Source: Cellvibrio mixtus subsp. mixtus J3-8
GTDB lineage: Bacteria; Pseudomonadota; Gammaproteobacteria; Pseudomonadales; Cellvibrionaceae
Length of the DNA: 64,000 nt
Reading direction: 5' to 3'
Assembly: GCF_000766945.1 (NCBI RefSeq)
Contig: NZ_KN266207.1
Span: 279,998 to 343,997, forward strand
The translations under genes and the position numbers were made by a program. Below, piece by piece: positions 49,687 to 58,333 of the stretch (positions are counted from its first letter, which is position 1; every line of letters begins with the position of its first letter). The notes under the pieces were generated by a model. The model searched no databases. It saw nothing but the letters and a program-made list of their open reading frames with translations, and was not told where the DNA came from.

Positions 49687-51699
49687 ATGCGCCAGCTGTG
49701 TTTATTTTTACTTTCTGTTGCGCTGTTCATGAATGGCCCTTTATGGGCTGATGAGATCGCAAAACCATTACCGGCTGATGTGCGGGTATTGATTGATATC
49801 TCGGGAAGTATGAAAAAAACCGATCCGCAAAACCTGCGTAAACCTGCTGTGGATTTAATCGTGCGTTTACTGCCGGATAACAGCAAAGCCGGTATTTGGA
49901 CATTTGGCCAATCCGTTAATATGCTGGTTCCCCATCGTGTGGTTGACAAGGCGTGGCGCGCTGAAGGTTCGCAAAAAGCCCATACGATTAATTCCGTCGC
50001 CATGTTCACTAATATTGGTGGTGCATTGGAAAAAGCCGCTGAAGATTATGCAGCACCGTCCAACGATTATCGGCGCAATATTATTTTGCTGACGGATGGT
50101 GTGGTGGATATCAGTAAGGAAGCCGTCGTAAATCTCAATGAGCGCAAACGCGTGCTCACCGAATTATTACCGCGTTTAAAAGCTTCGGACTACCGTATTC
50201 ATACCATTGCGCTTTCCGGTGATTCGGATCAGGAGTTGATGAAAAAACTCTCCATCGCCACCGATGGTATTTCAGAAGTTGCTGAGACAGCTGACGAATT
50301 GATGAGCACTTTTTTGCGAATTTTCGATCAGGCTGTTCCCGCCGAGCGGGTTCCGCTGGATGAAAATGGTTTTCTGGTAGACAGCAGCATCCAGGAATTT
50401 ACCGCCCTGATTTTTCGCCGTGCTGAAGTGCCGGCCACAATAATTGTTGCACCGGATGGCAAAGAGTTTAGTGATACTGACCCCAAAAATAATGTGAATT
50501 GGTATCGTACCGACAAATACGATTTGATTACGGTTCAGCATCCCCCGGCGGGACAATGGAAAGTTAAAACCGATATGGCTCCCGGCAGCCGTGTGACGGT
50601 GGTGAGCAATTTGCAACTGACGGTACAGCCAATGAAAAGCAATATTAAGTCCAATCAATCGTTGGATTTAACCTATGCCTTCCAGGAAAACGGCAAAACC
50701 ATCCTTAATAAAGACTTCCTCAATCTCCTGACTGGCGAGGTATTAATTTCCGGTGGCGGTACTGCGGAAGTGAAATCCACTCCATTAACCATGGGAGCGC
50801 CTGCTGATGGTAATTTCCATCAACAACTCGAGGGATTTAGTGGGCAGGGCGCGTTCGATGTAAAAATTCTGATTGATGGTAAAACCTTCAAGCGGGAATT
50901 TATCCATCACCTGAATATTTCTGATTCCGCATTCAAGCTGGAAAAAACAGTGGATGAATCATCTGGTAAAAAAGTATACGGCTATAAATTAACGGCTGAC
51001 CTGGAAGCGGTTGATGTTAGTGCAACGACGGTTAAAGCCATTATTAAAAATTCCAAAGCCAATAACCTTGAACGCGATCTGAATACGATTGGCAATGAGC
51101 GCTGGGAGTTTTCGTTTACTCCGGTCCAAACTGCACATTACGACATCAGTTTGAATGTCACGGGTAAACAAATCGATGGCAGTCCATTAACGGAAACGAT
51201 TCAGGCTGACAGTTTTGATTTCCCGGATGAGGCCAGCGTCTTGGCGGCAGAACATCCGGCAAGCGAAGCCTCGTCATCCGCTGCATCCAGTGAAGCTGCT
51301 CCTGCGGCGGAAGAACATGCACCTGAAGCAGAAACTAAACCGGAAGAAAGTTCCAATGTGTGGCTCTACATAGGTATCGGCATTGGTAACCTGTTAGTCC
51401 TTGTATTGGGGTATTTTATTTATCGTTTAATCATCGGCGGAAAAAATAAGGACGATAACGATGAGATTGAGAAAACACTCAAAACTGATGTAAGCAGTTT
51501 GCAAAAAAATAACGCACCAACAGAAAAAACGGTGATTGATGTTTCTGATGAAGCGAATATGGGCACTATTCCCATGAGCGATAACAGCCCCGTTGGTAAC
51601 AATGGGGAACCTGAAGTGAAAATGCCGGATGATTTGATGGCCGATAATCTTTTTCCATTGGATAATATGGAAGAACCCGGCGATAAAGATAAAAACTGA
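49687..51699 (+). CDS. VWA-domain membrane-anchored protein, TIGR03503-like
   Basis: 670 residues. A signal peptide (FLLSVALFMNGPLWA) is followed by a von Willebrand factor A domain with intact MIDAS motif DISGSMKKT (about residues 33-41), FTNIGGAL and LLTDGVVD. Beta-rich domains extend through ~480, then an Ala/Glu/Ser-rich linker, a transmembrane helix (about 556-577) and a cytoplasmic acidic tail of ~90 residues (EKTLKTDVSSLQKNN..., EKTVIDVSDEANMGT). The large part is thus periplasmic. It matches my memory of the gammaproteobacterial TIGR03503 group, function unknown. I chose ATG at 49687 because it starts the signal peptide and has CAGGAAA upstream. The stop overlaps the ATG of the next gene, so translation is coupled. 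Confidence 0.88.
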   Translation: MRQLCLFLLSVALFMNGPLWADEIAKPLPADVRVLIDISGSMKKTDPQNLRKPAVDLIVRLLPDNSKAGIWTFGQSVNMLVPHRVVDKAWRAEGSQKAHTINSVAMFTNIGGALEKAAEDYAAPSNDYRRNIILLTDGVVDISKEAVVNLNERKRVLTELLPRLKASDYRIHTIALSGDSDQELMKKLSIATDGISEVAETADELMSTFLRIFDQAVPAERVPLDENGFLVDSSIQEFTALIFRRAEVPATIIVAPDGKEFSDTDPKNNVNWYRTDKYDLITVQHPPAGQWKVKTDMAPGSRVTVVSNLQLTVQPMKSNIKSNQSLDLTYAFQENGKTILNKDFLNLLTGEVLISGGGTAEVKSTPLTMGAPADGNFHQQLEGFSGQGAFDVKILIDGKTFKREFIHHLNISDSAFKLEKTVDESSGKKVYGYKLTADLEAVDVSATTVKAIIKNSKANNLERDLNTIGNERWEFSFTPVQTAHYDISLNVTGKQIDGSPLTETIQADSFDFPDEASVLAAEHPASEASSSAASSEAAPAAEEHAPEAETKPEESSNVWLYIGIGIGNLLVLVLGYFIYRLIIGGKNKDDNDEIEKTLKTDVSSLQKNNAPTEKTVIDVSDEANMGTIPMSDNSPVGNNGEPEVKMPDDLMADNLFPLDNMEEPGDKDKN

Positions 51700-52163
51700 T
51701 GTCTGTTTGTGAAGCAAACCTGCCCCTGAATAATTCTCCATTTTTATTTCAATTAATAGATCCAGCGCGCCTGGCGCTGGTGGATCGTTTTTATCGCAGC
51801 CATGGCTATAAAGTAAAGTGTGCAGCGAGTGAGCGCGTGTTTGCGCTTGCTGATTCAACCGGTGACTTTATTGCCGCCGCCCGTTTGGTGCCCCAGGCAT
51901 CCGGACATTATTGGTTGCGAAATCTGCTGGTAAGCCCACAGTGGCGGGGACGGGGGTTGGCGAGTGGTTTGATGATGGACTGTAAACCTCATCTTGCACC
52001 CTTGGGTTGTTATTGTTTTGCATTACCACATCTCACGGAGTTTTATCGCCGCCTCGGTTTTGACATTAATCCGGTGCATTGTCCCGCTGATATTTTAGCC
52101 AACTATCAGAAATACCGGTCGCGGGGACGTGACTGGGTGTTGATGGGTTATAAGCAGGACTGA
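51699..52163 (+). CDS. GNAT-family acetyltransferase
   Basis: 154 residues. Acetyl-CoA-binding motif A is LLVSPQWRGRGLASGLM (about residues 84-100, Q/R-x-x-G-x-G/A). The C-terminal FYRRLGFDINPVHCPADILANYQKY matches family helices. ATG overlaps the stop of the VWA gene (ATGA), so the pair is co-translated. The acceptor is unknown; it could modify the VWA protein or a small molecule. Confidence 0.88.
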   Translation: MSVCEANLPLNNSPFLFQLIDPARLALVDRFYRSHGYKVKCAASERVFALADSTGDFIAAARLVPQASGHYWLRNLLVSPQWRGRGLASGLMMDCKPHLAPLGCYCFALPHLTEFYRRLGFDINPVHCPADILANYQKYRSRGRDWVLMGYKQD

Positions 52164-52222
52164 AATATTTTTTAAATTTGGTGCATAGGCAAAACCAAAT
52201 AGCGAGTAAGGTTGTCTCTACT

Positions 52223-52262
52223 CTATAGTTATACCATCACATCTGGTTACTTCACTATAGTT
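52223..52262. promoter_or_regulatory. Paired CTATAGTT elements upstream of dps
   Basis: CTATAGTT occurs at 52223-52230 and again at 52255-52262, 32 bp apart (three helical turns). The elements resemble OxyR half-sites (ATAGnT...CTAT type), and dps is a known OxyR target elsewhere, but the match is partial. The second copy may also serve as a -10 (TATAGT). Confidence 0.4.
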
Positions 52263-52295
52263 TGTTTAAATTACCCATTCAGCTAAGGAGTTTTT

Positions 52296-52763
52296 ATGAA
52301 TATTGATATCGGAATTTCCCAAGCGCATCGCGAGGAAATCGCCCATGGTTTATCCCGGTTGTTGGCCGATACTTACACCCTTTACCTGAAAACCCATAAC
52401 TTCCATTGGAATGTTACTGGACCCATGTTTCAAACTTTGCATCTGATGTTTGAAACCCAATACACCGAACTGGCATTGGCGGTAGACCTGGTGGCTGAGC
52501 GTATCCGTTCATTGGGCTTTCCAGCGCCGGGAACTTACAAACAATACGCAACATTAAGCAGCATCAAAGAGGAAGAGGGTATTCCTAAAGCGCAAGAAAT
52601 GATCAAGTTGTTAGTCGAAGGCCAGGAAGCTGTTGTACGAACAGCCCGTTCCTTGTTCCCGGCAGTTGAGGCTGCGCAAGATGAAGCTACTGCAGATTTG
52701 TTAACCCAGCGTATTCAATTGCATGAAAAAACAGCATGGATGTTGCGCAGCTTGCTCGAATAA
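52296..52763 (+). CDS. dps: DNA-binding ferritin-like protein Dps
   Basis: 155 residues, family length. Forms a dodecamer that oxidises and stores iron with H2O2 and protects DNA. Ferroxidase and helix motifs: [53 protein letters not shown] contains the conserved H-x12-D/E set. AAGGAG precedes the ATG. Monocistronic, flanked by an AT-rich promoter region with CTATAGTT repeats and a strong terminator. Confidence 0.96.
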   Translation: MNIDIGISQAHREEIAHGLSRLLADTYTLYLKTHNFHWNVTGPMFQTLHLMFETQYTELALAVDLVAERIRSLGFPAPGTYKQYATLSSIKEEEGIPKAQEMIKLLVEGQEAVVRTARSLFPAVEAAQDEATADLLTQRIQLHEKTAWMLRSLLE

Positions 52764-52794
52764 TTGTATTTAAATTATTGAACGCAAAATCAAC

Positions 52795-52819
52795 AAAACC
52801 CGGCAATGCCGGGTTTTTT
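52795..52819 (+). terminator. Rho-independent terminator of dps
   Basis: Stem AAAACCCGGCA/TGCCGGGTTTT with a one-base centre, followed by extra T residues, about 30 bp after the dps stop. Confidence 0.92.
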
Positions 52820-52935
52820 ATTGCTCGAAATCTGCGCGTACAAATGTGGGAAGTTTCCCAGAACTCGCGACATGCACAAAAAAATTAATCGGTTTTGTAT
52901 CCCACTTTTTTAAATGTGATTTTTCAAATCGTTGA

Positions 52936-52964
52936 TTGATAAGGTTTTTTATCCATCCTATTAA
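52936..52964 (+). promoter_or_regulatory. Putative sigma-70 promoter of the large TonB-dependent receptor
   Basis: TTGATA at 52936-52941 and TATTAA at 52959-52964, spaced 17 bp. Transcription from near 52971 would give a leader of about 215 nt before the receptor start. This is the best match in the 367-bp gap after dps. Confidence 0.55.
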
Positions 52965-53046
52965 AGTGCATTCTCTCGAACTTCCCACCTTGATCAACTG
53001 ATGTCTATTCGGACGCCTCCATTAGCCGAACACGTGAATATTGCGT

Positions 53047-53080
53047 AGGGATTAATAACAAAACCTTCGTTTTAATCCCT
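53047..53080 (+). promoter_or_regulatory. Stem-loop in the 5' leader of the TonB-dependent receptor
   Basis: AGGGATTAA (53047-53055) pairs perfectly with TTAATCCCT (53072-53080). After a one-base bulge, AAC pairs with GTT inside, with a 9-nt loop. No T-run follows. It lies 107 nt before the receptor ATG in a predicted long leader, together with a second short inverted repeat TTCGG/CCGAA (about 53008-53031). Confidence 0.5.
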
Positions 53081-53186
53081 GATAAGCAAGACCAGTGAGA
53101 GGTAAGTAACTGGCTCGGGAGTCTCCATCGGCGGCCCCCACACTACAGCGAGTTACGATAACAATAACGGTTCGAGGATTAAGTTC

Positions 53187-56135
53187 ATGCAAAACCCAAT
53201 GACATTTAAGAAAAAAATAATTGCTACAACAGTTGCATCGGTTATGGCAGCTGGTTTGAGCAGTATCGCTTTTGCACAGGATGACAGTGCAGTTGATGAA
53301 GTTATAGTTACCGGTATTAAAGGCAGCTTGCAGCGTGCGATGGATATCAAACGCGATGCAACCGGTGTGGTTGACGCAATTTCTGCGGAAGACATTGGCA
53401 AGATGCCCGACTCCAACCTTGCAGAATCCCTGCAACGTATCCCGGGTGTATCGATTGACCGTGTAAACGGTGAAGGTAGTAAAGTGACTGTTCGTGGCTT
53501 GGGCAGTGGTTACAACCTGGTGACGTTGAACAGCCGTCAAATGCCCGCATCTTCTTTTGGTACCAGCCGTTCATTCGACTTTGCGAACCTGGCTTCTGAA
53601 GGTATCGCCGGGGTTGAAGTTTTCAAAAGTGGTCGTGCCGATGTGCAGTCCGGGGGGATGGGGGCATTAATCAACATTCAGACTCCTCGCCCCCTTAATA
53701 GTCCCGGCTTGAAAGCCGTTGTGTCCGCAAAAGCAGTTAGCGATCGATCCTCTGTAGTTGAAGAAGGTATAACCCCGGAAATTTCCGGTTTGTTCAGCAA
53801 TACCTTCGCCGATGACAAGATTGGCGTTTCCCTGACAGGTAGTTATCAAGACCGTAACAGCGGCAACCGCCAATCCCAGGTGAGTGGTTGGTTTACTCAT
53901 GCGGCTGATAAGCCGATAGGTGACTGGGACGATTTACCATCCGGTTATAAAGATGTACCGGTAAATAGAAGCCGTTCGCTTCCATCCGAGATTATGTACC
54001 GCGTTAATGAAGTAAATCGCAAGCGTACAAATGCCCAGTTGACCGTCCAGTACCAACCAGTAGACAGATTAACCGTAACCGCTGATTACCTTTACGTTAA
54101 CCAGGAGCGTGAAGAAAACAACTTTGGTACCGGCCTTTGGTTTACCCGCCCTAACGATGGCTCGATGGAAATTGAGTGGAGTGATACCAATCCTGCTTAT
54201 CCGCTTTCATACACCGAAGTCGCAAGGGCTAAGGAACTTAACTACGTTATTAACCATAACCAGGCTAAATCAGACCTTAAATCAGCTGGTGTGAATGTTA
54301 AGTGGGATGCTACCGATAATCTGGTGGTGGAGTTTGATGCGCACAACTCAGACTCTTACTCTGGTCCGAATGGTAAGTGGGGTGGTAATAACCAGTTCCA
54401 CTTCGGCATTATCGATGACTATAAAGTCAATGTTGATTTCACCAAGAAATATCCGCTGATGCATTTTGAGTATGCTGATGGCCGTGATGATGTAGTACCT
54501 GATGTTTCCCGTATGCAACTGACCAACAATATCTTCCGCGTACAAGATCAGGACTCTGCTGTTGATGAGTACCAATTAAAAGGTACCTATACCTTTGACG
54601 ACAGCTTTATCGACAACATTAAAGCAGGTGCGGGCACTAACGAAATCACCAACAAATATTACTTCCTGGGGCTTCAAGAGCAAAACCAGGGTACCTGGGG
54701 TGGTGTGCAGGGTAAAAATGGTATTGGTGATATTCCGCAGTACTATTGGATTGTTGACAGGCTAACCAACTACTTTGATAACAGTGACTTCAATAGTCCT
54801 TACTTCCAAAACACTATTGTCCGCGCTAACTGGGATGAACTGTTGGATGTCAGTGCAAGGCTCTATGGCTCCGATACCGGTCCTTGCCCGAAAGCCTATT
54901 GCACTACGCGAGACAACACCAAAGCAAATGACGGGTTGGATGACGATCTGACAATTGAGACCACCGATTTTGCTTACGTGCAGTTTGGTTTCAAGCCGGA
55001 GATCGCGGGTATGCCGGCTAACCTGGCGGTAGGTGTGCGTTATGAAACCACTGACGTTGAATCATCCCAATATGTAGCTGCTTACCTGCCGTTAGCGCGT
55101 TGGAATGGTGGCAACGAATATGCGTTGACGGCCAATGGTAATGAATACGGCACTTCTAAGGGTAGCTATTCAAAAACCTTACCGAACCTCGATTTTGATA
55201 TTTCCTTGACGGATGATATTAAAGCTCGTGCGTCTGTCAGCAAGACCATCGCGCGCGCGGACTTTGCTGATTTGAGAGGGGGTTACAAGTGGAATGCTGC
55301 ACCGCGCAGCAGCGAGATCACTGCCTCATCGGGTAACCCAAGCCTGCTGCCAATGGAATCAACCAACTTTGATATATCAGCAGAGTGGTACTACGCCGAT
55401 TCCAGTTATGTATCGCTGGGTTACTTCAAAAAAGACGTTGCTGATTTCATCGGTGGTTCTGCTCCGCAAGAAGGCTCAACAGCGGATCTGCCGGGTGGTA
55501 TATCAGAGCCTTTCCGCACTCCATACATGGGAGAGCGTTGGAAGGCGGCTGTTGCAGCTGGTAATACCACGAATCCAGACATCGCTGCTTATATTCGTGC
55601 CAACTATCCTGAGACTGTAGATCCGGTTACTGGCCATATTTGGGCATTGCCAACAGATCCAATTCTAAACTACGAAAGTACACAGCCGATTAACAACAAA
55701 GATGCATCCATCGATGGTATTGAAATTGCGTGGCAGCATACTTTTGGTGAGTCAGGTTTCGGCTTCCAGGCGAATGCTACCGTAGTGGATTCTGATACCG
55801 AGTTTGACAATGCTTCCACTGGATCACAGTTTGCTGTTTATGGCTTGAGTGACTCGGCAAACTTTATCGGTTTCTACGATAAAAATGGCCTGCAAGCCCG
55901 TCTGGCGTATAACTGGCGTGATGACTTCCTGAATAGTTACGCGGGCTATACCGAAGCCTACGGTCAATTGGATGCCAGCGTAAGCTACGACATCACTGAC
56001 AACCTGACTGTGTCTATGGAAGCATTGAACCTCACTGATGAAGACACACGTACTTATGTGCGCGATACCGGTATGACATCCAGCTATACAGAAACCGGTG
56101 CTCGTTACAACGTCGGTGTTCGTTACAGCTTCTAA
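53187..56135 (+). CDS. Large TonB-dependent receptor, probable chito-oligosaccharide transporter
   Basis: 982 residues. Signal peptide ending SIAFA-QD, then a TonB-box-like VDEVIVTGI, the plug (SLQRAMDIKRDATGVVDAISAEDIGKMPDSNLAESLQRIPGVSIDR, VTVRGLG) and a long barrel ending in Tyr-Ser-Phe (GVRYSF). The IKRDATGVVDAISAEDIGKMPD plug type belongs to the large receptors of Xanthomonas, Caulobacter and Cellvibrio that import plant or chitin oligosaccharides (TIGR01782 class). It is followed by a SapC-family gene, a JmjC/cupin gene and, across the convergent side, a GH18 chitinase, which suggests chitin oligomers as ligand. Ligand assignment is inference. A terminator follows 50 bp after the stop. 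Confidence 0.92.
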   Translation: MQNPMTFKKKIIATTVASVMAAGLSSIAFAQDDSAVDEVIVTGIKGSLQRAMDIKRDATGVVDAISAEDIGKMPDSNLAESLQRIPGVSIDRVNGEGSKVTVRGLGSGYNLVTLNSRQMPASSFGTSRSFDFANLASEGIAGVEVFKSGRADVQSGGMGALINIQTPRPLNSPGLKAVVSAKAVSDRSSVVEEGITPEISGLFSNTFADDKIGVSLTGSYQDRNSGNRQSQVSGWFTHAADKPIGDWDDLPSGYKDVPVNRSRSLPSEIMYRVNEVNRKRTNAQLTVQYQPVDRLTVTADYLYVNQEREENNFGTGLWFTRPNDGSMEIEWSDTNPAYPLSYTEVARAKELNYVINHNQAKSDLKSAGVNVKWDATDNLVVEFDAHNSDSYSGPNGKWGGNNQFHFGIIDDYKVNVDFTKKYPLMHFEYADGRDDVVPDVSRMQLTNNIFRVQDQDSAVDEYQLKGTYTFDDSFIDNIKAGAGTNEITNKYYFLGLQEQNQGTWGGVQGKNGIGDIPQYYWIVDRLTNYFDNSDFNSPYFQNTIVRANWDELLDVSARLYGSDTGPCPKAYCTTRDNTKANDGLDDDLTIETTDFAYVQFGFKPEIAGMPANLAVGVRYETTDVESSQYVAAYLPLARWNGGNEYALTANGNEYGTSKGSYSKTLPNLDFDISLTDDIKARASVSKTIARADFADLRGGYKWNAAPRSSEITASSGNPSLLPMESTNFDISAEWYYADSSYVSLGYFKKDVADFIGGSAPQEGSTADLPGGISEPFRTPYMGERWKAAVAAGNTTNPDIAAYIRANYPETVDPVTGHIWALPTDPILNYESTQPINNKDASIDGIEIAWQHTFGESGFGFQANATVVDSDTEFDNASTGSQFAVYGLSDSANFIGFYDKNGLQARLAYNWRDDFLNSYAGYTEAYGQLDASVSYDITDNLTVSMEALNLTDEDTRTYVRDTGMTSSYTETGARYNVGVRYSF

Positions 56136-56187
56136 TGTTATTTAGGTGTTGTTATCGATTGTTGCATTAATGTTGTACTGCAACCAA

Positions 56188-56215
56188 AAAAAGCCGCTGG
56201 GAACAGCGGCTTTTT
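56188..56215 (+). terminator. Rho-independent terminator of the TonB-dependent receptor
   Basis: Stem AAAAAGCCGCTG/CAGCGGCTTTTT with a GGAA tetraloop, 52 bp beyond the receptor stop. It separates the receptor transcript from the SapC gene, which therefore needs its own promoter in 56216-56454. Confidence 0.92.
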
Positions 56216-56454
56216 CGATGGTTTGCGCTAGCCTTATCCTGTTCATATCGGTTACTGATAAAAATTACTGTATCGGCGTAGGTGAGGGCATTGGCTAACC
56301 ATGTGTGCAACTTTGCAAACGATGGACCTGTCTGCAACCGAATTTTTCTGTGAATCTATCGTGAATTGATTGAAAAAATAAACAACGGATTACAAAAATA
56401 TAAAATCCAGCGATGAAAATAACAATGCTGAAGAGTTCCGTTCCTGGAGATGCT

Positions 56455-57189
56455 ATGCCTAATTTTGCTTTATTGAATAATGTTGACCATAAAAATCTGC
56501 GTGTAATTCGTGATTACTCATCGCAATACGGTGATGATGAAATGTCCGTGGTGACTTTTCCGCAGGAGTTTCGTGCAATCCAAAATGAATACCCTATTTT
56601 TTTTAAGAAAAATCCTGAAACAGGGCGATTCATCCCTGTTGCGGTAACAGGATTGCGTCCAAATGAAAATTTGTTTTTATCAGAAAAAGGATGGGACGCG
56701 CACTACATTCCCGCATCGGTAAAAAGACGGCCTTTCCTGATTGGTATACAGCCACCAAAACCAGATGATATCTCTGGTCAGCCCAGTAAGATGGTATATG
56801 TTGATATGGATAGCCCTCGCATTAGCGAAAGCCAGGGCGATGCCGTATTTTTGCCGCATGGAGGCCACACACCTTATCTGGAATCAATCGTGGATTTGCT
56901 CGACTATATCCAATATGGTACAGAACTAAACCAGCAGTTTGCGGATGCATTATTAGCACATGAATTACTGGAGACTGTTTCGCTTGAAATTACATTGAAA
57001 AATGATGAGCGTATTAACCTTACCGGGTTTTACACAATCAATGAAGATAAATTAAAGGTATTGCCTGCAGCTGCGGCGGTTGAACTACATAGCAAAGAAT
57101 TTTTAGAGTGTATCTACATGGTATTAGCTTCTCATTCCAATATGGTCAAATTAATTGCCCGTATTGAAGCAAAAATGCTAAGCCAATAA
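56455..57189 (+). CDS. SapC family protein
   Basis: 244 residues. Matches the SapC family: PNFALLNNVDHKNLRV near the start, then FPQEFRAIQNEYPIFFKKNPETGRFIPVAVTGL and GENLFL-like NENLFLSEKGWDAHYIPA, then RRPFLIG. The family is named after Campylobacter S-layer SapC but, in Xanthomonas, Caulobacter and Cellvibrio relatives, recurs beside sugar TonB receptors. Function is unknown. I chose ATG at 56455 with GGAGA six bases upstream; an in-frame ATG at 56413 is possible. It is followed 49 bp later by the JmjC/cupin gene in the same direction. Confidence 0.88.
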   Translation: MPNFALLNNVDHKNLRVIRDYSSQYGDDEMSVVTFPQEFRAIQNEYPIFFKKNPETGRFIPVAVTGLRPNENLFLSEKGWDAHYIPASVKRRPFLIGIQPPKPDDISGQPSKMVYVDMDSPRISESQGDAVFLPHGGHTPYLESIVDLLDYIQYGTELNQQFADALLAHELLETVSLEITLKNDERINLTGFYTINEDKLKVLPAAAAVELHSKEFLECIYMVLASHSNMVKLIARIEAKMLSQ

Positions 57190-57238
57190 CCTTTGCTCAT
57201 AATATTGCCGTGGCAACAAAAATCATTAAGTTGTTTTT

Positions 57239-58252
57239 ATGATTAACATTGATAAAAAAGTAAAAGTTGTCCATGGCTGCACACCGGATCAAATTCCTGA
57301 TGACGTGTTGTTGTCGAATGAGCCATTAATTTTAAAGGGGCTCGCGTCTTCCTGGCCCATTGTGAAAGCTGGCTTTTCCTCGCATGAGGAGGTCGAAAAA
57401 TATTTGCTGCAATATTATAAAGGGCAGGAGGTCGCTGCTTTCCTGGGGAAGCCGGAAAATAATGGTCGTATTTTTTACGATGAGAGCATGACCGGTTTTA
57501 ATTACGATAAAGTCAGTACCAAACTGGATTTTGCGTTAAAACAATTGCTATTGAATGCCAATAATCCACAACCACCCTCCATCTATATTGGCTCCACCTC
57601 GGTGGATGACTATTTGCCTGGTTTTCGTGCTGATAATGATTTGGCATTGGGGCAGCATAATCCCATGGTCAGTATTTGGATATCCAACAAATGCCGCATC
57701 GCTGCGCATTGGGATAGCCCTTTGAATATTGCGTGTTCAGTGGTTGGTCACCGGCGTTTTACGTTGTTTCCTTTTGATCAAATGGAAAACCTTTACGTAG
57801 GCCCGTTAGATAAAACTCCCGCAGGTCAAGCAATTAGCCTTGTTGATTTTTACAATCCCGACTTTAAAAAATATCCGAAATTTAAAGAAGCGCTGCAGCA
57901 TGCCCGGATTGCTGATCTTGAACCGGGTGATGGAATATTTATTCCCAGCATGTGGTGGCACCATGTAGAAAGCTTGAGTTCACTTAACATATTAGTGAAC
58001 TACTGGTTTAAGTGGTCACCTTTATTTTTTGGAAAACCAGTGAATGCACTGTTTGATGCAGTCTTATCGATCCGCGATTTGCCGCCCGAGCAGCGTGCTG
58101 CCTGGAAGATAATTTTTGATCATTATATTTTCGATTATCAAAAAGAAAACTTCGCGTACATTCCAGAACAAGCCCAGGGTGCCATTGGCGAATTGACCGA
58201 TGACAACGCCCGTAAAATTAGGGCGCGTTTGTTGAATCAGTTGAACAGGTAG
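57239..58252 (+). CDS. Cupin-8/JmjC-type Fe(II)/2-oxoglutarate-dependent oxygenase-like protein
   Basis: 337 residues. N-terminal LSNEPLILKGLASSWPIVKAG is typical of JmjC/FIH-like cupins. The metal triad is visible: HxD in RIAAHWDSPLNIACSVVGHRRFTLFP (about residues 156-180) and the distal His in PGDGIFIPSMWWHHVESLS (about 235-253). Such proteins hydroxylate amino-acid side chains; the target here is unknown. Members occur in the same conserved neighbourhoods as SapC and sugar TonB receptors. Downstream gene is convergent. Confidence 0.9.
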   Translation: MINIDKKVKVVHGCTPDQIPDDVLLSNEPLILKGLASSWPIVKAGFSSHEEVEKYLLQYYKGQEVAAFLGKPENNGRIFYDESMTGFNYDKVSTKLDFALKQLLLNANNPQPPSIYIGSTSVDDYLPGFRADNDLALGQHNPMVSIWISNKCRIAAHWDSPLNIACSVVGHRRFTLFPFDQMENLYVGPLDKTPAGQAISLVDFYNPDFKKYPKFKEALQHARIADLEPGDGIFIPSMWWHHVESLSSLNILVNYWFKWSPLFFGKPVNALFDAVLSIRDLPPEQRAAWKIIFDHYIFDYQKENFAYIPEQAQGAIGELTDDNARKIRARLLNQLNR

Positions 58253-58333
58253 GCTAATTGCTAAACGAACATTAAATAATAAACATCATTTGATTTTTAT
58301 AGTAATGGAAGCGATTGGATATGATTGCTCTTA

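Noticed and set aside
53047..53080. Attenuator-type terminator upstream of the TonB receptor
   Set aside because: The stem is strong but no T-run follows, so intrinsic termination is unlikely.
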